A stretch of 64,000 nucleotides of DNA, from contig NZ_CP130630.1 in the NCBI RefSeq assembly GCF_030551255.1, forward strand, positions 6,429,501-6,493,500, in the 5' to 3' direction. The translations under genes and the position numbers were made by a program. Numbering within the stretch: position 1 is the first letter of the stretch; every line of letters begins with the position of its first letter. The notes below the pieces were generated by a model. It was not told the origin of the DNA, ran no database searches, and saw only the letters and a program-made list of their open reading frames with translations. Of the stretch, positions 43,044-52,851 are shown in pieces. This stretch comes from Streptomyces sp. NL15-2K. GTDB lineage: Bacteria > Actinomycetota > Actinomycetes > Streptomycetales > Streptomycetaceae.

Positions 43044-43098
43044 CTGTGTCTTCCCGGGGCCGCGACATCAGCGGCTCCGCCGCGGGCCCCCGGACCCC
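43044..43098. repeat. Dispersed GC-rich repeat, copy 1
   Basis: About 55 bp containing GACATCAGCGGCTCCGCC and CGGGCCCCCGGACCCC; it recurs at 44777-44833 with few changes. Intergenic in both places. Confidence 0.8.
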
Positions 43099-43143
43099 GG
43101 CCGACCTGTGGTGACCGCAAGTGATGAGGCGAGGCTCGAACCG

Positions 43144-44343
43144 GTGAACGTGCTGGACATCCTGTTGCTGGTCGCCGCCGTGTGGTTTGCGATCGTCGGC
43201 TATCGCCAGGGCTTCGTCGTAGGCATCCTGTCGGTGATCGGCTTCCTGGGCGGCGGTCTCGTCGCGGTCTACGCGCTGCCCGTCATCTGGGACGCGCTGA
43301 CCGACAACGCGGAGGTCGGCACGACCGCCGCCGTCGTCGCGGTCGTCGTCGTCATCGTCTGCGCCTCCGTCGGCCAGGCCCTGACCACCCACCTCGGCAG
43401 CAAGCTGCGCCGGTACATCACCTGGTCCCCGGCCCGCGCCCTGGACGCCACCGGCGGCGCGCTGGTCAACGTCGTGGCGATGCTCCTGGTCGCCTGGCTG
43501 ATCGGCTCCGCCCTCGCGGGCACCACCCTGCCGACGCTCGGCAAGGAGGTCCGCAGCTCCAAGGTGCTGCTCGGCGTCTCCCGGGTGCTGCCCACCCAGG
43601 CCGACACCTGGTTCGCGGACTTTTCCTCGGTCCTCGCGCAGAACGGCTTCCCGCAGGTCTTCAGCCCGTTCTCGAACGAGCCGATCACCGACGTACAGCC
43701 CCCCGATCCCGCCCTGGCGAACAGCCCCGTGGCCACCCGCGCCCAGCGTTCCATCGTCAAGGTCACGGGGACCGCCCAGAGTTGCGGCAAGGTCCTGGAG
43801 GGCACCGGCTTCGTCTTCTCCGACCGCCGGGTCATGACCAACGCGCATGTGGTGGGCGGCGTCGACGAACCCACCGTGCAGATAGGCGGCGAGGGCAGGA
43901 AGTACGACGCGACGGTCGTCCTCTACGACTGGGAGCGCGACATCGCCGTACTCGACGTACCGGATCTGAACACGCCCGCGCTGCAGTTCACCTCCGAGGA
44001 CGCGGCCGGCGGCGACAGCGCGATCGTCGCGGGCTTCCCGGAGAACGGCGCGTACGACGTGCGGGCCGCGCGCGTGCGCGGGCGCATCACGGCCAACGGC
44101 CCGGACATCTACCACCGAGGCACCGTCCGCCGCGACGTCTACTCGCTGTACGCGACCGTCCGCCAGGGCAACTCCGGCGGCCCGCTGCTCACCCCCGAAG
44201 GGAAGGTGTACGGCGTGGTCTTCGCGAAGTCCCTCGACGACGCCGACACCGGGTACGCGCTCACCTCGGACGAGATCCAGGAGGACATCACCCAGGGGCG
44301 CACCGCGAACCAGCAGGTGGACAGCGACAGCTGCGCGCTGTGA
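43144..44343 (+). CDS. MarP-like membrane serine protease (CvpA + trypsin-like)
   Basis: A 399-aa protein. Four N-terminal membrane helices in a CvpA/colicin-V-like domain (VLDILLLVAAVWFAIVGYRQ) are followed by a trypsin-like domain outside the membrane. The catalytic triad is seen as NAHV (His), RDIAVL (Asp) and GNSGGPL (Ser). Mycobacterial MarP needs this layout for acid and oxidative stress resistance. GTG 43144 gives the standard MarP start; GTG 43108 would add 12 residues. Confidence 0.88.
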   Translation: MNVLDILLLVAAVWFAIVGYRQGFVVGILSVIGFLGGGLVAVYALPVIWDALTDNAEVGTTAAVVAVVVVIVCASVGQALTTHLGSKLRRYITWSPARALDATGGALVNVVAMLLVAWLIGSALAGTTLPTLGKEVRSSKVLLGVSRVLPTQADTWFADFSSVLAQNGFPQVFSPFSNEPITDVQPPDPALANSPVATRAQRSIVKVTGTAQSCGKVLEGTGFVFSDRRVMTNAHVVGGVDEPTVQIGGEGRKYDATVVLYDWERDIAVLDVPDLNTPALQFTSEDAAGGDSAIVAGFPENGAYDVRAARVRGRITANGPDIYHRGTVRRDVYSLYATVRQGNSGGPLLTPEGKVYGVVFAKSLDDADTGYALTSDEIQEDITQGRTANQQVDSDSCAL

Positions 44344-44700
44344 ACGGGGGCGTCAGCCGCCGGAGTGACGCGAGGCCTCGGAAGGGGTCAGCCGCGAGGG
44401 TGACGCAGGCGTACCGAGACCCAGCGGGCCCGGCGGCGCAGAATGCGCGGGATGCCCACCCTCAGGTCCGTGCCGCCCGGCATCTGCGGGGCACCGCCTC
44501 GCTGGTGGGAGCTCAGGCCTCCGGCCGAGCGTCGATTGCGTGCTGCGTCACTGTAGTCGTGCGTCCAGCCCATACCCCGACGTCTGCCCCTGCCCCAAGG
44601 TCGATAACCGCTTCCACGCCCCCCAATTGGCCTATGCGCCAGGCAATTGGCTGTTCGTAGTACACGTGTTCAGGCTCGGATACCGGGCGCATCGACGCGG

Positions 44701-44775
44701 TCACCGATCGGGTTCGGGGTCTCTCAACCAGTTGACCAGTTCCGTGGAGAAGGCGACCGGGTCCTCTTCATGCGG
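44701..44775 (-). pseudogene. Duplicated 3' tail of an alpha/beta hydrolase gene
   Basis: 75 bp match 44843-44917 at about 79% without gaps. They encode HEEDPVAFSTELVNWLRDP-type residues and a stop at the same place. The rest of the paralogue is missing; the dispersed repeat lies between the copies. No gene is seen in 44344-44700. Confidence 0.7.
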
Positions 44776-44776
44776 G

Positions 44777-44833
44777 CTGTGCCTTCCCGGGGGCTGTGAC
44801 ATCAGCGGCTCCGCCCCGGGCCCCCGGACCCCC
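44777..44833. repeat. Dispersed GC-rich repeat, copy 2
   Basis: Near copy of 43044-43098, sitting exactly between the duplicated hydrolase tail and the intact gene. Confidence 0.8.
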
Positions 44834-44842
44834 AGCCGCGCT

Positions 44843-45781
44843 TCACCGGTCCGGCTCGGGATCTTTGAGCCAGTTGACCAACTCAGCGGAGAAGGCCGTT
44901 GGATCCTCTTCATGCGGAAAATGCCCGAGGCCGTCGAACAGCCGCCAGCGGTACGGCGCTTCGACGTACTCGCCGGAGCCTGCCGCGCTGCGGGTGCGCA
45001 TCACCGGGTCGAGCGAGCCGTGGAGGTGGAGGGTCGGCACGCGCACCGGTCGCTTCATGCGCCGGTTGAACTGGATGCCGTCCGGGCGGGCCATCGACCG
45101 GACCATCCACCGGTACGGCTCGATCGAGCAGTGCGCGGTCGACGGGATGCAGATCGCGCGGCGGTACGTCTCAACCGCCTCGTCGTCCGGCAGGCTCGGC
45201 CCGGACCAGTCCCGGATGAGACGGGCGACGAGCGCGCCGTCGTCCGCGGTGAGCTGTCGCTCCGGGATCCAGGGGCGCTGGAACCCCCAGATGTAGGAAC
45301 CCGCGCGCGTCTGCTTGGCGTCCGAGAGCATCGCCGAGCGCCAGCGCCGGGGATGCGGCATCGACGCCACCGCGAGCCGCCGTACCAGCTTCGGGCGCAT
45401 CGCGGCCGCCGTCCACGCCAGGTAGCCGCCGAGGTCGTGGCCGACCAGCGCGGCGTCCGGCTCGCCGAGGGAGCGGATCACGCCGGTGACGTCGAGGGCG
45501 AGGTTGGCGGGGTCGTAACCGCGCGGGGTGCGGTCGCTGCCGCCGACGCCGCGCAGGTCCATGGCGACGGCCCGGAAGCCCGCGTCGGCGAGTGCGGTGA
45601 GCTGGTGCCGCCAGGTCCACCAGAACTGCGGGAAGCCGTGCAGCAGCAGCACCAGCGGCCCGTCGCCTACCTCGGCGATGTGGAAGCGCGCGCCGTTGGC
45701 GGCGACCTCCCGGTGCGTCCAGGGACCGTCCGGTCGTACGACCGAGGCGGGTTGCGCCGAAGGGGTGGCGGGATCCGTCAT
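44843..45781 (-). CDS. Alpha/beta hydrolase, epoxide-hydrolase-like
   Basis: A 312-aa protein with the oxyanion motif LLLHGFPQFWWTW, nucleophile elbow GHDLGG (Asp nucleophile, as in epoxide hydrolases and haloalkane dehalogenases) and a late GHFPHEE with the catalytic His. The cap region holds YRW, a likely epoxide-positioning Tyr. It overlaps the start of the holin-like gene by four bases. Confidence 0.87.
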   Translation of the reverse strand: MTDPATPSAQPASVVRPDGPWTHREVAANGARFHIAEVGDGPLVLLLHGFPQFWWTWRHQLTALADAGFRAVAMDLRGVGGSDRTPRGYDPANLALDVTGVIRSLGEPDAALVGHDLGGYLAWTAAAMRPKLVRRLAVASMPHPRRWRSAMLSDAKQTRAGSYIWGFQRPWIPERQLTADDGALVARLIRDWSGPSLPDDEAVETYRRAICIPSTAHCSIEPYRWMVRSMARPDGIQFNRRMKRPVRVPTLHLHGSLDPVMRTRSAAGSGEYVEAPYRWRLFDGLGHFPHEEDPTAFSAELVNWLKDPEPDR

Positions 45782-46284
45782 GACGATGAGCGTGCCACAC
45801 CCTCGATGGCCTTCGCGTTACGGACTCGGTCCTCCAGCACCTTGTTGTCCGTGCCCGGCCGCGGGTGCGGCTTCGCCTTCTGCAGGACGCCCGCCGTCTG
45901 CTTCACCGAGGCGGCGACCTTCTGCGGTCCCTTGCCCTTCTTCGCCTTCTTCGCGAAGACCACGCCGATCAGCGTGAGGGCGAGCGCGAGGAGCACGTTC
46001 GCCGCGAAGGACAGCAGGAAGCAGATCGCGAGGTTCCAGTCGGTCCAGGTCCGGATGCCGTACGCCAGCGCGAAGTTGAGCATCGGCAGGGAGAAGACCA
46101 GGACCGCACCGGCCACCGTGAACGCGCCGCCGCTCGTCGCGCCGCGCTTGACGTCCTGTTTGAGCTGCGCCTTCGCCAGCGCGATCTCGTCGTGCACCAG
46201 CGCCGACATCTCGGTCGTCGCGGAGGCGAACAGCTGGCCGATGCTGCGTTCGGCGCCGACCGGGCTGCCGTCGGGTGCGCTCAT
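45778..46284 (-). CDS. Phage holin family/DUF1469-like membrane protein
   Basis: A 168-aa protein. Amphipathic N-terminal helix (LVHDEIALAKAQLKQDVKRG), two membrane helices (about 50-75 and 82-110) and a basic tail. This is the actinobacterial holin-X pattern; a chromosomal housekeeping role is likely, not lysis. Confidence 0.85.
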   Translation of the reverse strand: MSAPDGSPVGAERSIGQLFASATTEMSALVHDEIALAKAQLKQDVKRGATSGGAFTVAGAVLVFSLPMLNFALAYGIRTWTDWNLAICFLLSFAANVLLALALTLIGVVFAKKAKKGKGPQKVAASVKQTAGVLQKAKPHPRPGTDNKVLEDRVRNAKAIEGVARSSS

Positions 46285-46363
46285 CGCGTTCTCCCTTTTC
46301 TGCTGTCGTGTTTCCGCTGTCGTTGCCTGACTGGGGACGATCCATTTGTACCGTCCCGTCAGA

Positions 46364-47800
46364 TCATGCCGGACGGTCGTTCTCCTCGCCTGCCCCGCCC
46401 GTCACTTCCGCAAGCGCGTGGCGTTCTGCGGCCTTCAGTTCGGCGAGCCGGCGGTGCTCGGCGGCCTTGCGGTCGTGGATGTCGGCCATCCGCAGGTGGT
46501 ACGCCGGGTCGTCCTCCTCGTAGATGTCCGGGATGCCGTCGAGGTCCTCGTCGCGCTCTTCTGCCTCGCACAGCCTGCGGTACTTGGTGTTCCGTACCTT
46601 CAGCAGGACGCTCGCGAGGAGGGCCGCGATGAGCGAGCCCGTCAGTACGGCGGCCTTGACGTCGTCCGTGAGGGCCGCGTCGCCCTCGAAGGCGAGCTCG
46701 CCGATGAGCAGCGACACGGTGAAGCCGATCCCGGCCAGCGTGGCCACCGCGAACACGTCCGCCCACGCGAGGTCGTCGCTGAGCGAGGCCCGGGTGAAGC
46801 GGGCCGTCAGCCAGGTGCCGCCGAAGATGCCGAGCGCCTTGCCGACGACGAGCCCGAGGACCACGCCGAGGGTCTCCGGCTGGGTGAATACCTGGCCGAG
46901 TGCGCCGCCGGAGATCGAGACACCCGCGCTGAACAGCGCGAACAGCGGCACCGCCAGGCCCGCCGACAGCGGCCGTACGAGATGTTCGATGTGCTCGCCG
47001 GGGGAGCGCGCCTCGCCCTCATGGCGGTGGCAGCGCAGCATCAGGCCCATCGAGACGCCCGCGATGGTGGCGTGGACGCCGCTGTTGTACATCAGCGCCC
47101 AGATGACGAGCGCGAGCGGAAGGTACACGTACCAGCCGCGTACGCCCTTCCTCAGCAGCAGCCAGAAGACCGCCAGGCCGACGACAGCGCCGCCGAGCGC
47201 GGCGAAGTCGATGGTGTCGGTGAAGAAGACCGCGATGATCAGGATCGCGAACAGGTCGTCGACGACGGCGAGGGTCAGCAGGAAGGCGCGCAGCGCGCTC
47301 GGCAGGGACGTGCCGATGACGGCGAGCACCGCCAGCGCGAAGGCGATGTCGGTGGCGGTGGGGACGGCCCAGCCTTGGAGCGATCCGCCGCCGGTGACGT
47401 TGGTGAGGGTGTAGACGAGCGCCGGTACGGCCATGCCACACAGGGCCGCCACCACCGGCAGTACGGCGGCCTTGGGGTCCTTGAGGTCACCGGCGACCAG
47501 CTCGCGCTTGAGCTCGATGCCGGCGACGAAGAAGAAGATCGCCAGGAGTCCGTCGGCGGCCCAGTGCGCGACCGACAGGTCCAGGCCCAGGGCTTGGGGG
47601 CCGAGGTGGAAGTGACTGACGCTCTCGTAGCTGTCGTGCAGCGCGGGTATGTTCGCCCAGATCAGCGCGGTGACCGCGGCGACGAGCAGCAGCATTCCGC
47701 CGACGGTCTCGGTACGCAGCGCGTCCGCGACGAAGGTCCGCTCCGGGAGGGACAGACGGCCGAAGACCTTGCGGGCGGGGGAGGGGCGGGGCGCGGACAC
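46364..47800 (-). CDS. nhaA: Na+/H+ antiporter NhaA
   Basis: A 478-aa antiporter with about 12 membrane helices. PTATDIAFAL and VVDDLFAILII carry the paired aspartates of ion binding, and the N-terminal ELKRELVAGDL loop is typical. The C-terminal 70 residues form a charged cytoplasmic extension (EERDEDLDGIPDIYEEDD and a long helix). GTG 47800 has GGAGG upstream; an earlier GTG at 47836 lacks one. It exports Na+ at alkaline pH. Confidence 0.92.
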   Translation of the reverse strand: MSAPRPSPARKVFGRLSLPERTFVADALRTETVGGMLLLVAAVTALIWANIPALHDSYESVSHFHLGPQALGLDLSVAHWAADGLLAIFFFVAGIELKRELVAGDLKDPKAAVLPVVAALCGMAVPALVYTLTNVTGGGSLQGWAVPTATDIAFALAVLAVIGTSLPSALRAFLLTLAVVDDLFAILIIAVFFTDTIDFAALGGAVVGLAVFWLLLRKGVRGWYVYLPLALVIWALMYNSGVHATIAGVSMGLMLRCHRHEGEARSPGEHIEHLVRPLSAGLAVPLFALFSAGVSISGGALGQVFTQPETLGVVLGLVVGKALGIFGGTWLTARFTRASLSDDLAWADVFAVATLAGIGFTVSLLIGELAFEGDAALTDDVKAAVLTGSLIAALLASVLLKVRNTKYRRLCEAEERDEDLDGIPDIYEEDDPAYHLRMADIHDRKAAEHRRLAELKAAERHALAEVTGGAGEENDRPA

Positions 47801-47850
47801 GGCGGGGACCTCCGGTCGGTGGGCAGGACGGAACACATGCCGACCAGACT

Positions 47851-47895
47851 TCCCGGCGCACCTATTTTGCTTAGCCTACCTAATATGCGCCGGGA
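47851..47895. promoter_or_regulatory. Inverted repeat with AT-rich core upstream of nhaA
   Basis: TCCCGGCGCA (47851-47860) and its complement at 47886-47895 enclose an AT-rich core. On the - strand the core reads TTAGGTAGGCTAAG, near but not equal to the actinomycete iron-box (one base short). It may be the nhaA promoter/operator or a hairpin. Confidence 0.35.
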
Positions 47896-47930
47896 GGAAT
47901 CCGGTGATCCTCACGTTAGGGATGAAAAGA

Positions 47931-47957
47931 GCACCCGGCGCGCTGGTCACCGGGTGC
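47931..47957 (-). terminator. Probable terminator after acs
   Basis: GCACCCGG (47931-47938) pairs with 47950-47957, 22 bp beyond the acs stop on the - strand. No U-run. Confidence 0.5.
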
Positions 47958-47978
47958 CCCTCATGGCCGTACGTACTC

Positions 47979-49934
47979 TCAGTCCTCGCTCGGAGCCGCC
48001 GGCAGCTTCGCCTGGATGAGGTCCATGACGGTCGAGTCCGTCAGGGTCGTCACGTCTCCGAGCTGACGGTTCTCGGCGACATCGCGCAGCAGACGGCGCA
48101 TGATCTTGCCGGAGCGGGTCTTCGGCAGCTCGGCCACCGGCAGGATCCGCTTGGGCTTGGCGATCGGGCCGAGGGCGGCGCCGACGTGGTTGCGCAGGTC
48201 GCCCACCAGGGTCTCGGTCTCCGCCGCCGTACCGCGCAGGATGACGAAGGCGACGATGGCCTGGCCCGTCGTCTCGTCCGCTGCGCCCACCACGGCCGCC
48301 TCGGCGACCGACGGGTGGGAGACGAGCGCCGACTCGACCTCGGTGGTGGAGATGTTGTGCCCGGACACGAGCATCACGTCGTCCACCCGGCCCAGCAGCC
48401 AGATGTCCCCGTCGTCGTCCTTCTTCGCGCCGTCGCCGGCGAAGTACTTGCCCTCGAAGCGCGACCAGTACGTGTCGAGGAACCGCTGGTCGTCGCCCCA
48501 GATGGTGCGCAGCATCGACGGCCACGGCTCGGTGAGGACCAGGTAGCCGCCACCGCCGTTGGGCACCTCGCCTGCCTCGTCGTCGACGACGGTCGCCGAG
48601 ATGCCGGGCAGCGGCGTCTGCGCGGACCCCGGCTTGGTCTGCGTCACGCCCGGCAGCGGCGAGATCATCATCGCGCCGGTCTCGGTCTGCCACCAGGTGT
48701 CCACGATCGGCGTCGTGTCCGCGCCGATGTGCTTGCGGTACCAGATCCAGGCCTCGGGGTTGATGGGCTCACCCACCGACCCCAGTACGCGCAGGCTGCT
48801 GAGGTCGAACTTCGCGGGGATGTCGTCGCCCCACTTCATGAACGTACGGATGGCCGTGGGCGCGGTGTACAGGATGCTGACCTTGTATTTCTGCACGATC
48901 TCCCAGAACCGGCCCTGGTGCGGGGTGTCCGGCGTGCCCTCGTACATGACCTGGGTCGCACCGTTCGCCAGCGGCCCGTAGACGAGGTACGAGTGCCCGG
49001 TGACCCAGCCGACGTCGGCGGTGCACCAGTACACGTCGGTCTCCGGCTTGAGGTCGAAGACGGCGTGGTGGGTGTACGCGACCTGCGTGAGGTAGCCGCC
49101 GGAGGTGTGCAGGATGCCCTTCGGCTTCCCCGTCGTACCGGACGTGTACAGGATGAACAGCGGGTGCTCGGCCTCGAACGCCTCGGGCGTGTGCTCGGCG
49201 GACTGCCGCTCGACGATCTCGTGCCACCACACGTCGTGGCTGTCGTTCCAGGCGACTTCCTGGCCGGTACGGCGGACCACGAGCACGTGCTCGACATTGC
49301 CGGCACGCTCGACCGCGTCGTCGACGGCCGGCTTGAGCGCGGACGGCTTGCCGCGCCGCCAGCCGCCGTCGGAGGTGATGACGACACGTGCGTCGGCGTC
49401 CTGGATGCGGGTCGCGAGCGCGTCCGCCGAGAAGCCGCCGAAGACGACGGAGTGCGCGGCGCCGATGCGGGCGCAGGCCAGCATCGCGACGGCGGTCTCC
49501 GGGATCATCGGCAGGTAGATCGCGACCCGGTCGCCCTTCTCGACTCCCAGCTCCAGCAGTGCGTTCGCGGCCTTGGAGACCTCGTCCTTGAGCTCGGCAT
49601 AGGTGATGGCGCGGCTGTCGCCGGGTTCTCCCTCGAAGTGGATGGCGACCCGGTCGCCATGGCCCGCCTCGACATGCCGGTCCACGCAGTTGTACGCGAC
49701 ATTGAGCGCGCCGTCCTTGAACCACTTTGCGAACGGCGGGTTCGACCAGTCCAGCGTCTCGGTCGGTTCCTTGGCCCAGGTCAGTCGGCGGGCCTGCGCG
49801 GCCCAGAAGCCGAGCCTGTCAGCCTTGGCCTGTTCATACGCCTCCGCGGTGACGTTGGCGTTCACGGCCAGGTCGGCGGGGGGTGCGAACCTGCGCTCTT
49901 CACGAAGCAGGTTGGCCAGGCTTTCGTTGCTCAC
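47979..49934 (-). CDS. acs: Acetyl-CoA synthetase
   Basis: A 651-aa AMP-forming ligase. Motifs: phosphate loop [11 protein letters not shown], acetate-pocket [28 protein letters not shown] hinge, and [11 protein letters not shown] with the regulatory acetylation Lys. GTG 49934 with GGGAAAGG gives the typical length; an upstream ATG at 49976 adds 14 residues. Activates acetate for the TCA cycle and acetyl-CoA pools. Confidence 0.95.
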   Translation of the reverse strand: MSNESLANLLREERRFAPPADLAVNANVTAEAYEQAKADRLGFWAAQARRLTWAKEPTETLDWSNPPFAKWFKDGALNVAYNCVDRHVEAGHGDRVAIHFEGEPGDSRAITYAELKDEVSKAANALLELGVEKGDRVAIYLPMIPETAVAMLACARIGAAHSVVFGGFSADALATRIQDADARVVITSDGGWRRGKPSALKPAVDDAVERAGNVEHVLVVRRTGQEVAWNDSHDVWWHEIVERQSAEHTPEAFEAEHPLFILYTSGTTGKPKGILHTSGGYLTQVAYTHHAVFDLKPETDVYWCTADVGWVTGHSYLVYGPLANGATQVMYEGTPDTPHQGRFWEIVQKYKVSILYTAPTAIRTFMKWGDDIPAKFDLSSLRVLGSVGEPINPEAWIWYRKHIGADTTPIVDTWWQTETGAMMISPLPGVTQTKPGSAQTPLPGISATVVDDEAGEVPNGGGGYLVLTEPWPSMLRTIWGDDQRFLDTYWSRFEGKYFAGDGAKKDDDGDIWLLGRVDDVMLVSGHNISTTEVESALVSHPSVAEAAVVGAADETTGQAIVAFVILRGTAAETETLVGDLRNHVGAALGPIAKPKRILPVAELPKTRSGKIMRRLLRDVAENRQLGDVTTLTDSTVMDLIQAKLPAAPSED

Positions 49935-50178
49935 GACATCTGCCTTTCCCAGGGTGTCCGTTGTGTCCCAGGCCACAGCTCATCAGACCGGGGGTCCCGG
50001 TGACAAGGGCCGATCAGAAATTGGTTTAGACCTATTCGGGGTCCTCGTCGTACCGGTGTCTCGGTCTCTTGGCTTTTCCGCGGCCGGGGGTCATCCGTAC
50101 CCACGGACGCCGACCGGACCGAGTTCAGCGGCTGTAACGCCTTTCACACTCAGCCGGTCGGCGCGACGGATTCGCAAT

Positions 50179-52566
50179 TCACGCCGAGAGATCCGCCGCC
50201 CGCACGTGATCGAACACATCGTCCCCGCCCGCCTCGGTGAGCAAGTACGCCTGCGCCTCGCCCACGTGGAAGTACATCCCGTGCAGCTCCAGCGCCCCGT
50301 CCTTGAGGGCCCGGGCGACCGACTCGTGGGCGCGCAGGTGCTCCAACTGCTGGACCACGTTGGTCAGACACAACTGCTCGACCGCGTCGGCAGGTGCCCG
50401 TCCGGCCAGCCGGGCCCACGGCCGGCTGTCGTCGGCCATGCGCTCCAGGCTGGGCAGCCCGTGCCGCAGCCATCGCCTCAGCGGCGTCCGGGCGCCCCCG
50501 GGATCGGAGCTGAGCAGCGCCTGCATGGCCCCGCACCCGGAGTGTCCGCACACCGTGATGGAGCGCACCTCCAGCACGTCCACCGCGTACTCGATCGCGG
50601 CCGCCACCGAGTCGTCCCCGCTCTCCTGGCCGGGCGGCGGGATGAGGTTGCCCACGTTGCGCACCACGAAGAGGTCGCCGGGACCACTGGAGGTGATCAT
50701 CGACGTGACGAGGCGTGAGTCGGCGCAGGTGAGGAAGAGCTGGGAGGGGCGCTGACCCTCGCGGGCCAGTCTCGCCAGCTCACCCCGCACGAGCGGTGCG
50801 GTGTGGCGCTGGAACGCGCTGATGCCACGTGCCAGTTGGTGTGAGCTCGGCTCACCCGCTCCGCCGGGCTCGCTCGGCTGTTCGTCACCGGACGGCGACG
50901 CGGACCGCGGGAGTTCGCACTGATGGTTGCGCCAGGGCGTCCAGGGGCGGCAGCGGCAGCCCGCACGTCCTGGTGCGAGGTCGGTGGCCGGTTCGCCGGT
51001 CCCGATGCCGGCGAGGCTCTCGGGCTCGGCGATCCGGACTCCGGCGCGGCGGCCGGTCACCTCCACGGAGCCGCCCTGCGCGGTGTGCGTGTTCTGCCAG
51101 TCCTGCAGCGACTCGTACGCCGCGTGGTCCATGAACGAGCCGTCCAACTCCACGACGACATGGGTGCCTTGGGGTACGAGATGCAGGGCCCGGCTGAGCC
51201 GCGGCACCGCGAGGAACGTCAACTGTCCTCGGACGTGTACGTAATGGACTCCTTCCTTCTCGTCGTGCGTGATGCGGGTGCGGGCGAGGCGGTGCAGGGA
51301 GAGGGCGACGGCCACGGCGATCCCCAGCGTCACGCCCTCCAGGACGCCGAAGCCGACCACGCCGAGTGTGGTGGCGGCGTAGACCAGCACCTCTCGGTGG
51401 CGGGTCACCGTGCGGATGTGGTGCAGGGACACCATCTGGATGCCGACGGCCATCACCAGGGCGGCGAGCGAGGCGAGCGGGATGAGCTCCAGGATCGGGA
51501 CCATCAGCAGCGCGGCGATCACTACGAGAACGCCGTGCAGCATCGTGGAGTTCCGGCTGACGGCACCGGCTTGCACATTCGCCGAACTGCGCACGGCCAC
51601 GCCCGCGACGGGCAGCCCGCCGAGCGAGCCGGAGACGATGTTGGCGGCGCCCTGGCCGAGCAGTTCGCGGTCAAGGTCGGAGCGTCGGACGCGGGCGGGC
51701 AGATCGGGGTGGCCGGCCACGAGCTTGTCCACGGCGACCGCGCCGAGCAGCGACTGCACGCTGCACACCAGCGTGGTGGTCAGTACGGCGGCGACGAGGC
51801 CGAGCACCGGGCCCTCGGGAAGACCGGCCAGGGCGTGGCTGCTCCAGGTCGGCAGGTCGACCTTGGGCAGGGTCAGCCCGGCGAGAGAGGCGGCGGCGGT
51901 GGCCCCGGCGACGGCGACGAGCGCGGCCGGGACCTTGTGCAGCAGGCGCCCGATCCGGCCGGGAATCCGCGGCCAGAGCAGCAGCAGGGCCAGGGTCAGC
52001 GCGCTCACCGAGAGCGCGGCCGGGTGCAGGCCGGCCAACTGGGCGGGCAGCGCGCGGAGGTTGTCGGGGACGGAGCTCTGCGGGGTGCCGCCGAGGACGA
52101 TGTGCATCTGGGCGATGGCGATGGTGACGCCGATGCCGGCGAGCATGCCGTGCACGACGGCCGGGCTGACGGCGAGGGCGGAGCGGGCCACACGCAGGCA
52201 GCCGAGGCCGAGTTGGGTCAGGCCGGCCAGGACGGTGATGGCGCAGGTCGTCCGCCAGCCGTAGCGGTGGATGAGGTCGGCGGTGACGACGGTGAGCCCG
52301 GCGGCGGGGCCGCTGACCTGGAGCGGGGAGCCGCCGAGCCGGCCGGCGACGAGGCCTCCGACGGCGGCGGCGACGAGTCCGGCCTGGAGGGGCGCGCCGG
52401 TGGCGAGGGCGATGCCGAGGGACAGAGGAAGGGCGATCAGGAAGACCGCGATCGAGGCCGACACGTCGGCGCCCGCGATGCGGAAGCGGCGGGGCCGGGG
52501 CGGCGGCGGGCTGTGGGGCTGGTGGATGCGGAGAGCTTCGGTGCGTGGGGGGACGCAGGCTGACAT
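50179..52566 (-). CDS. SulP anion transporter-beta-carbonic anhydrase fusion
   Basis: A 795-aa fusion. SulP membrane domain (about residues 30-410, with VSGPAAGLTVVTADL and GGLPVAGVAVRSSANVQAGA), a STAS-like segment (VVELDGSFMDHAAYE), and a C-terminal beta-carbonic anhydrase (CADSRLV with Cys/Asp/Arg, GHSGCGAM with His/Cys for zinc). It probably takes up bicarbonate or sulfate and links it to CO2 hydration. ATG after GGAGGAGACGG. Confidence 0.92.
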   Translation of the reverse strand: MSACVPPRTEALRIHQPHSPPPPRPRRFRIAGADVSASIAVFLIALPLSLGIALATGAPLQAGLVAAAVGGLVAGRLGGSPLQVSGPAAGLTVVTADLIHRYGWRTTCAITVLAGLTQLGLGCLRVARSALAVSPAVVHGMLAGIGVTIAIAQMHIVLGGTPQSSVPDNLRALPAQLAGLHPAALSVSALTLALLLLWPRIPGRIGRLLHKVPAALVAVAGATAAASLAGLTLPKVDLPTWSSHALAGLPEGPVLGLVAAVLTTTLVCSVQSLLGAVAVDKLVAGHPDLPARVRRSDLDRELLGQGAANIVSGSLGGLPVAGVAVRSSANVQAGAVSRNSTMLHGVLVVIAALLMVPILELIPLASLAALVMAVGIQMVSLHHIRTVTRHREVLVYAATTLGVVGFGVLEGVTLGIAVAVALSLHRLARTRITHDEKEGVHYVHVRGQLTFLAVPRLSRALHLVPQGTHVVVELDGSFMDHAAYESLQDWQNTHTAQGGSVEVTGRRAGVRIAEPESLAGIGTGEPATDLAPGRAGCRCRPWTPWRNHQCELPRSASPSGDEQPSEPGGAGEPSSHQLARGISAFQRHTAPLVRGELARLAREGQRPSQLFLTCADSRLVTSMITSSGPGDLFVVRNVGNLIPPPGQESGDDSVAAAIEYAVDVLEVRSITVCGHSGCGAMQALLSSDPGGARTPLRRWLRHGLPSLERMADDSRPWARLAGRAPADAVEQLCLTNVVQQLEHLRAHESVARALKDGALELHGMYFHVGEAQAYLLTEAGGDDVFDHVRAADLSA

Positions 52567-52851
52567 GTTCCCGTCTCCTCCGGGGCGGCGCGGTCGCGGG
52601 TTGCGGCCGTGGGTCACGGCGTACAGCGGCGGGATGGATCAACTCTAGGTAAATGAATCGTAATGCAGAGTAAAGGCTGAGCATGGATTTTCCGGGCAAA
52701 TGGGTTAATCAATCACCCCGAAGAGTGAACTGGCTATTTCTTCGGCTTGTCGTACTAATTCCTTCTTTTGTCCTATGCGACCTTGGCGGCGCGACACCTG
52801 AGGACGCCCTCACCGGCGTCGGCCCGAGAGAAGGAAGAAGGTGAGCGGAAT

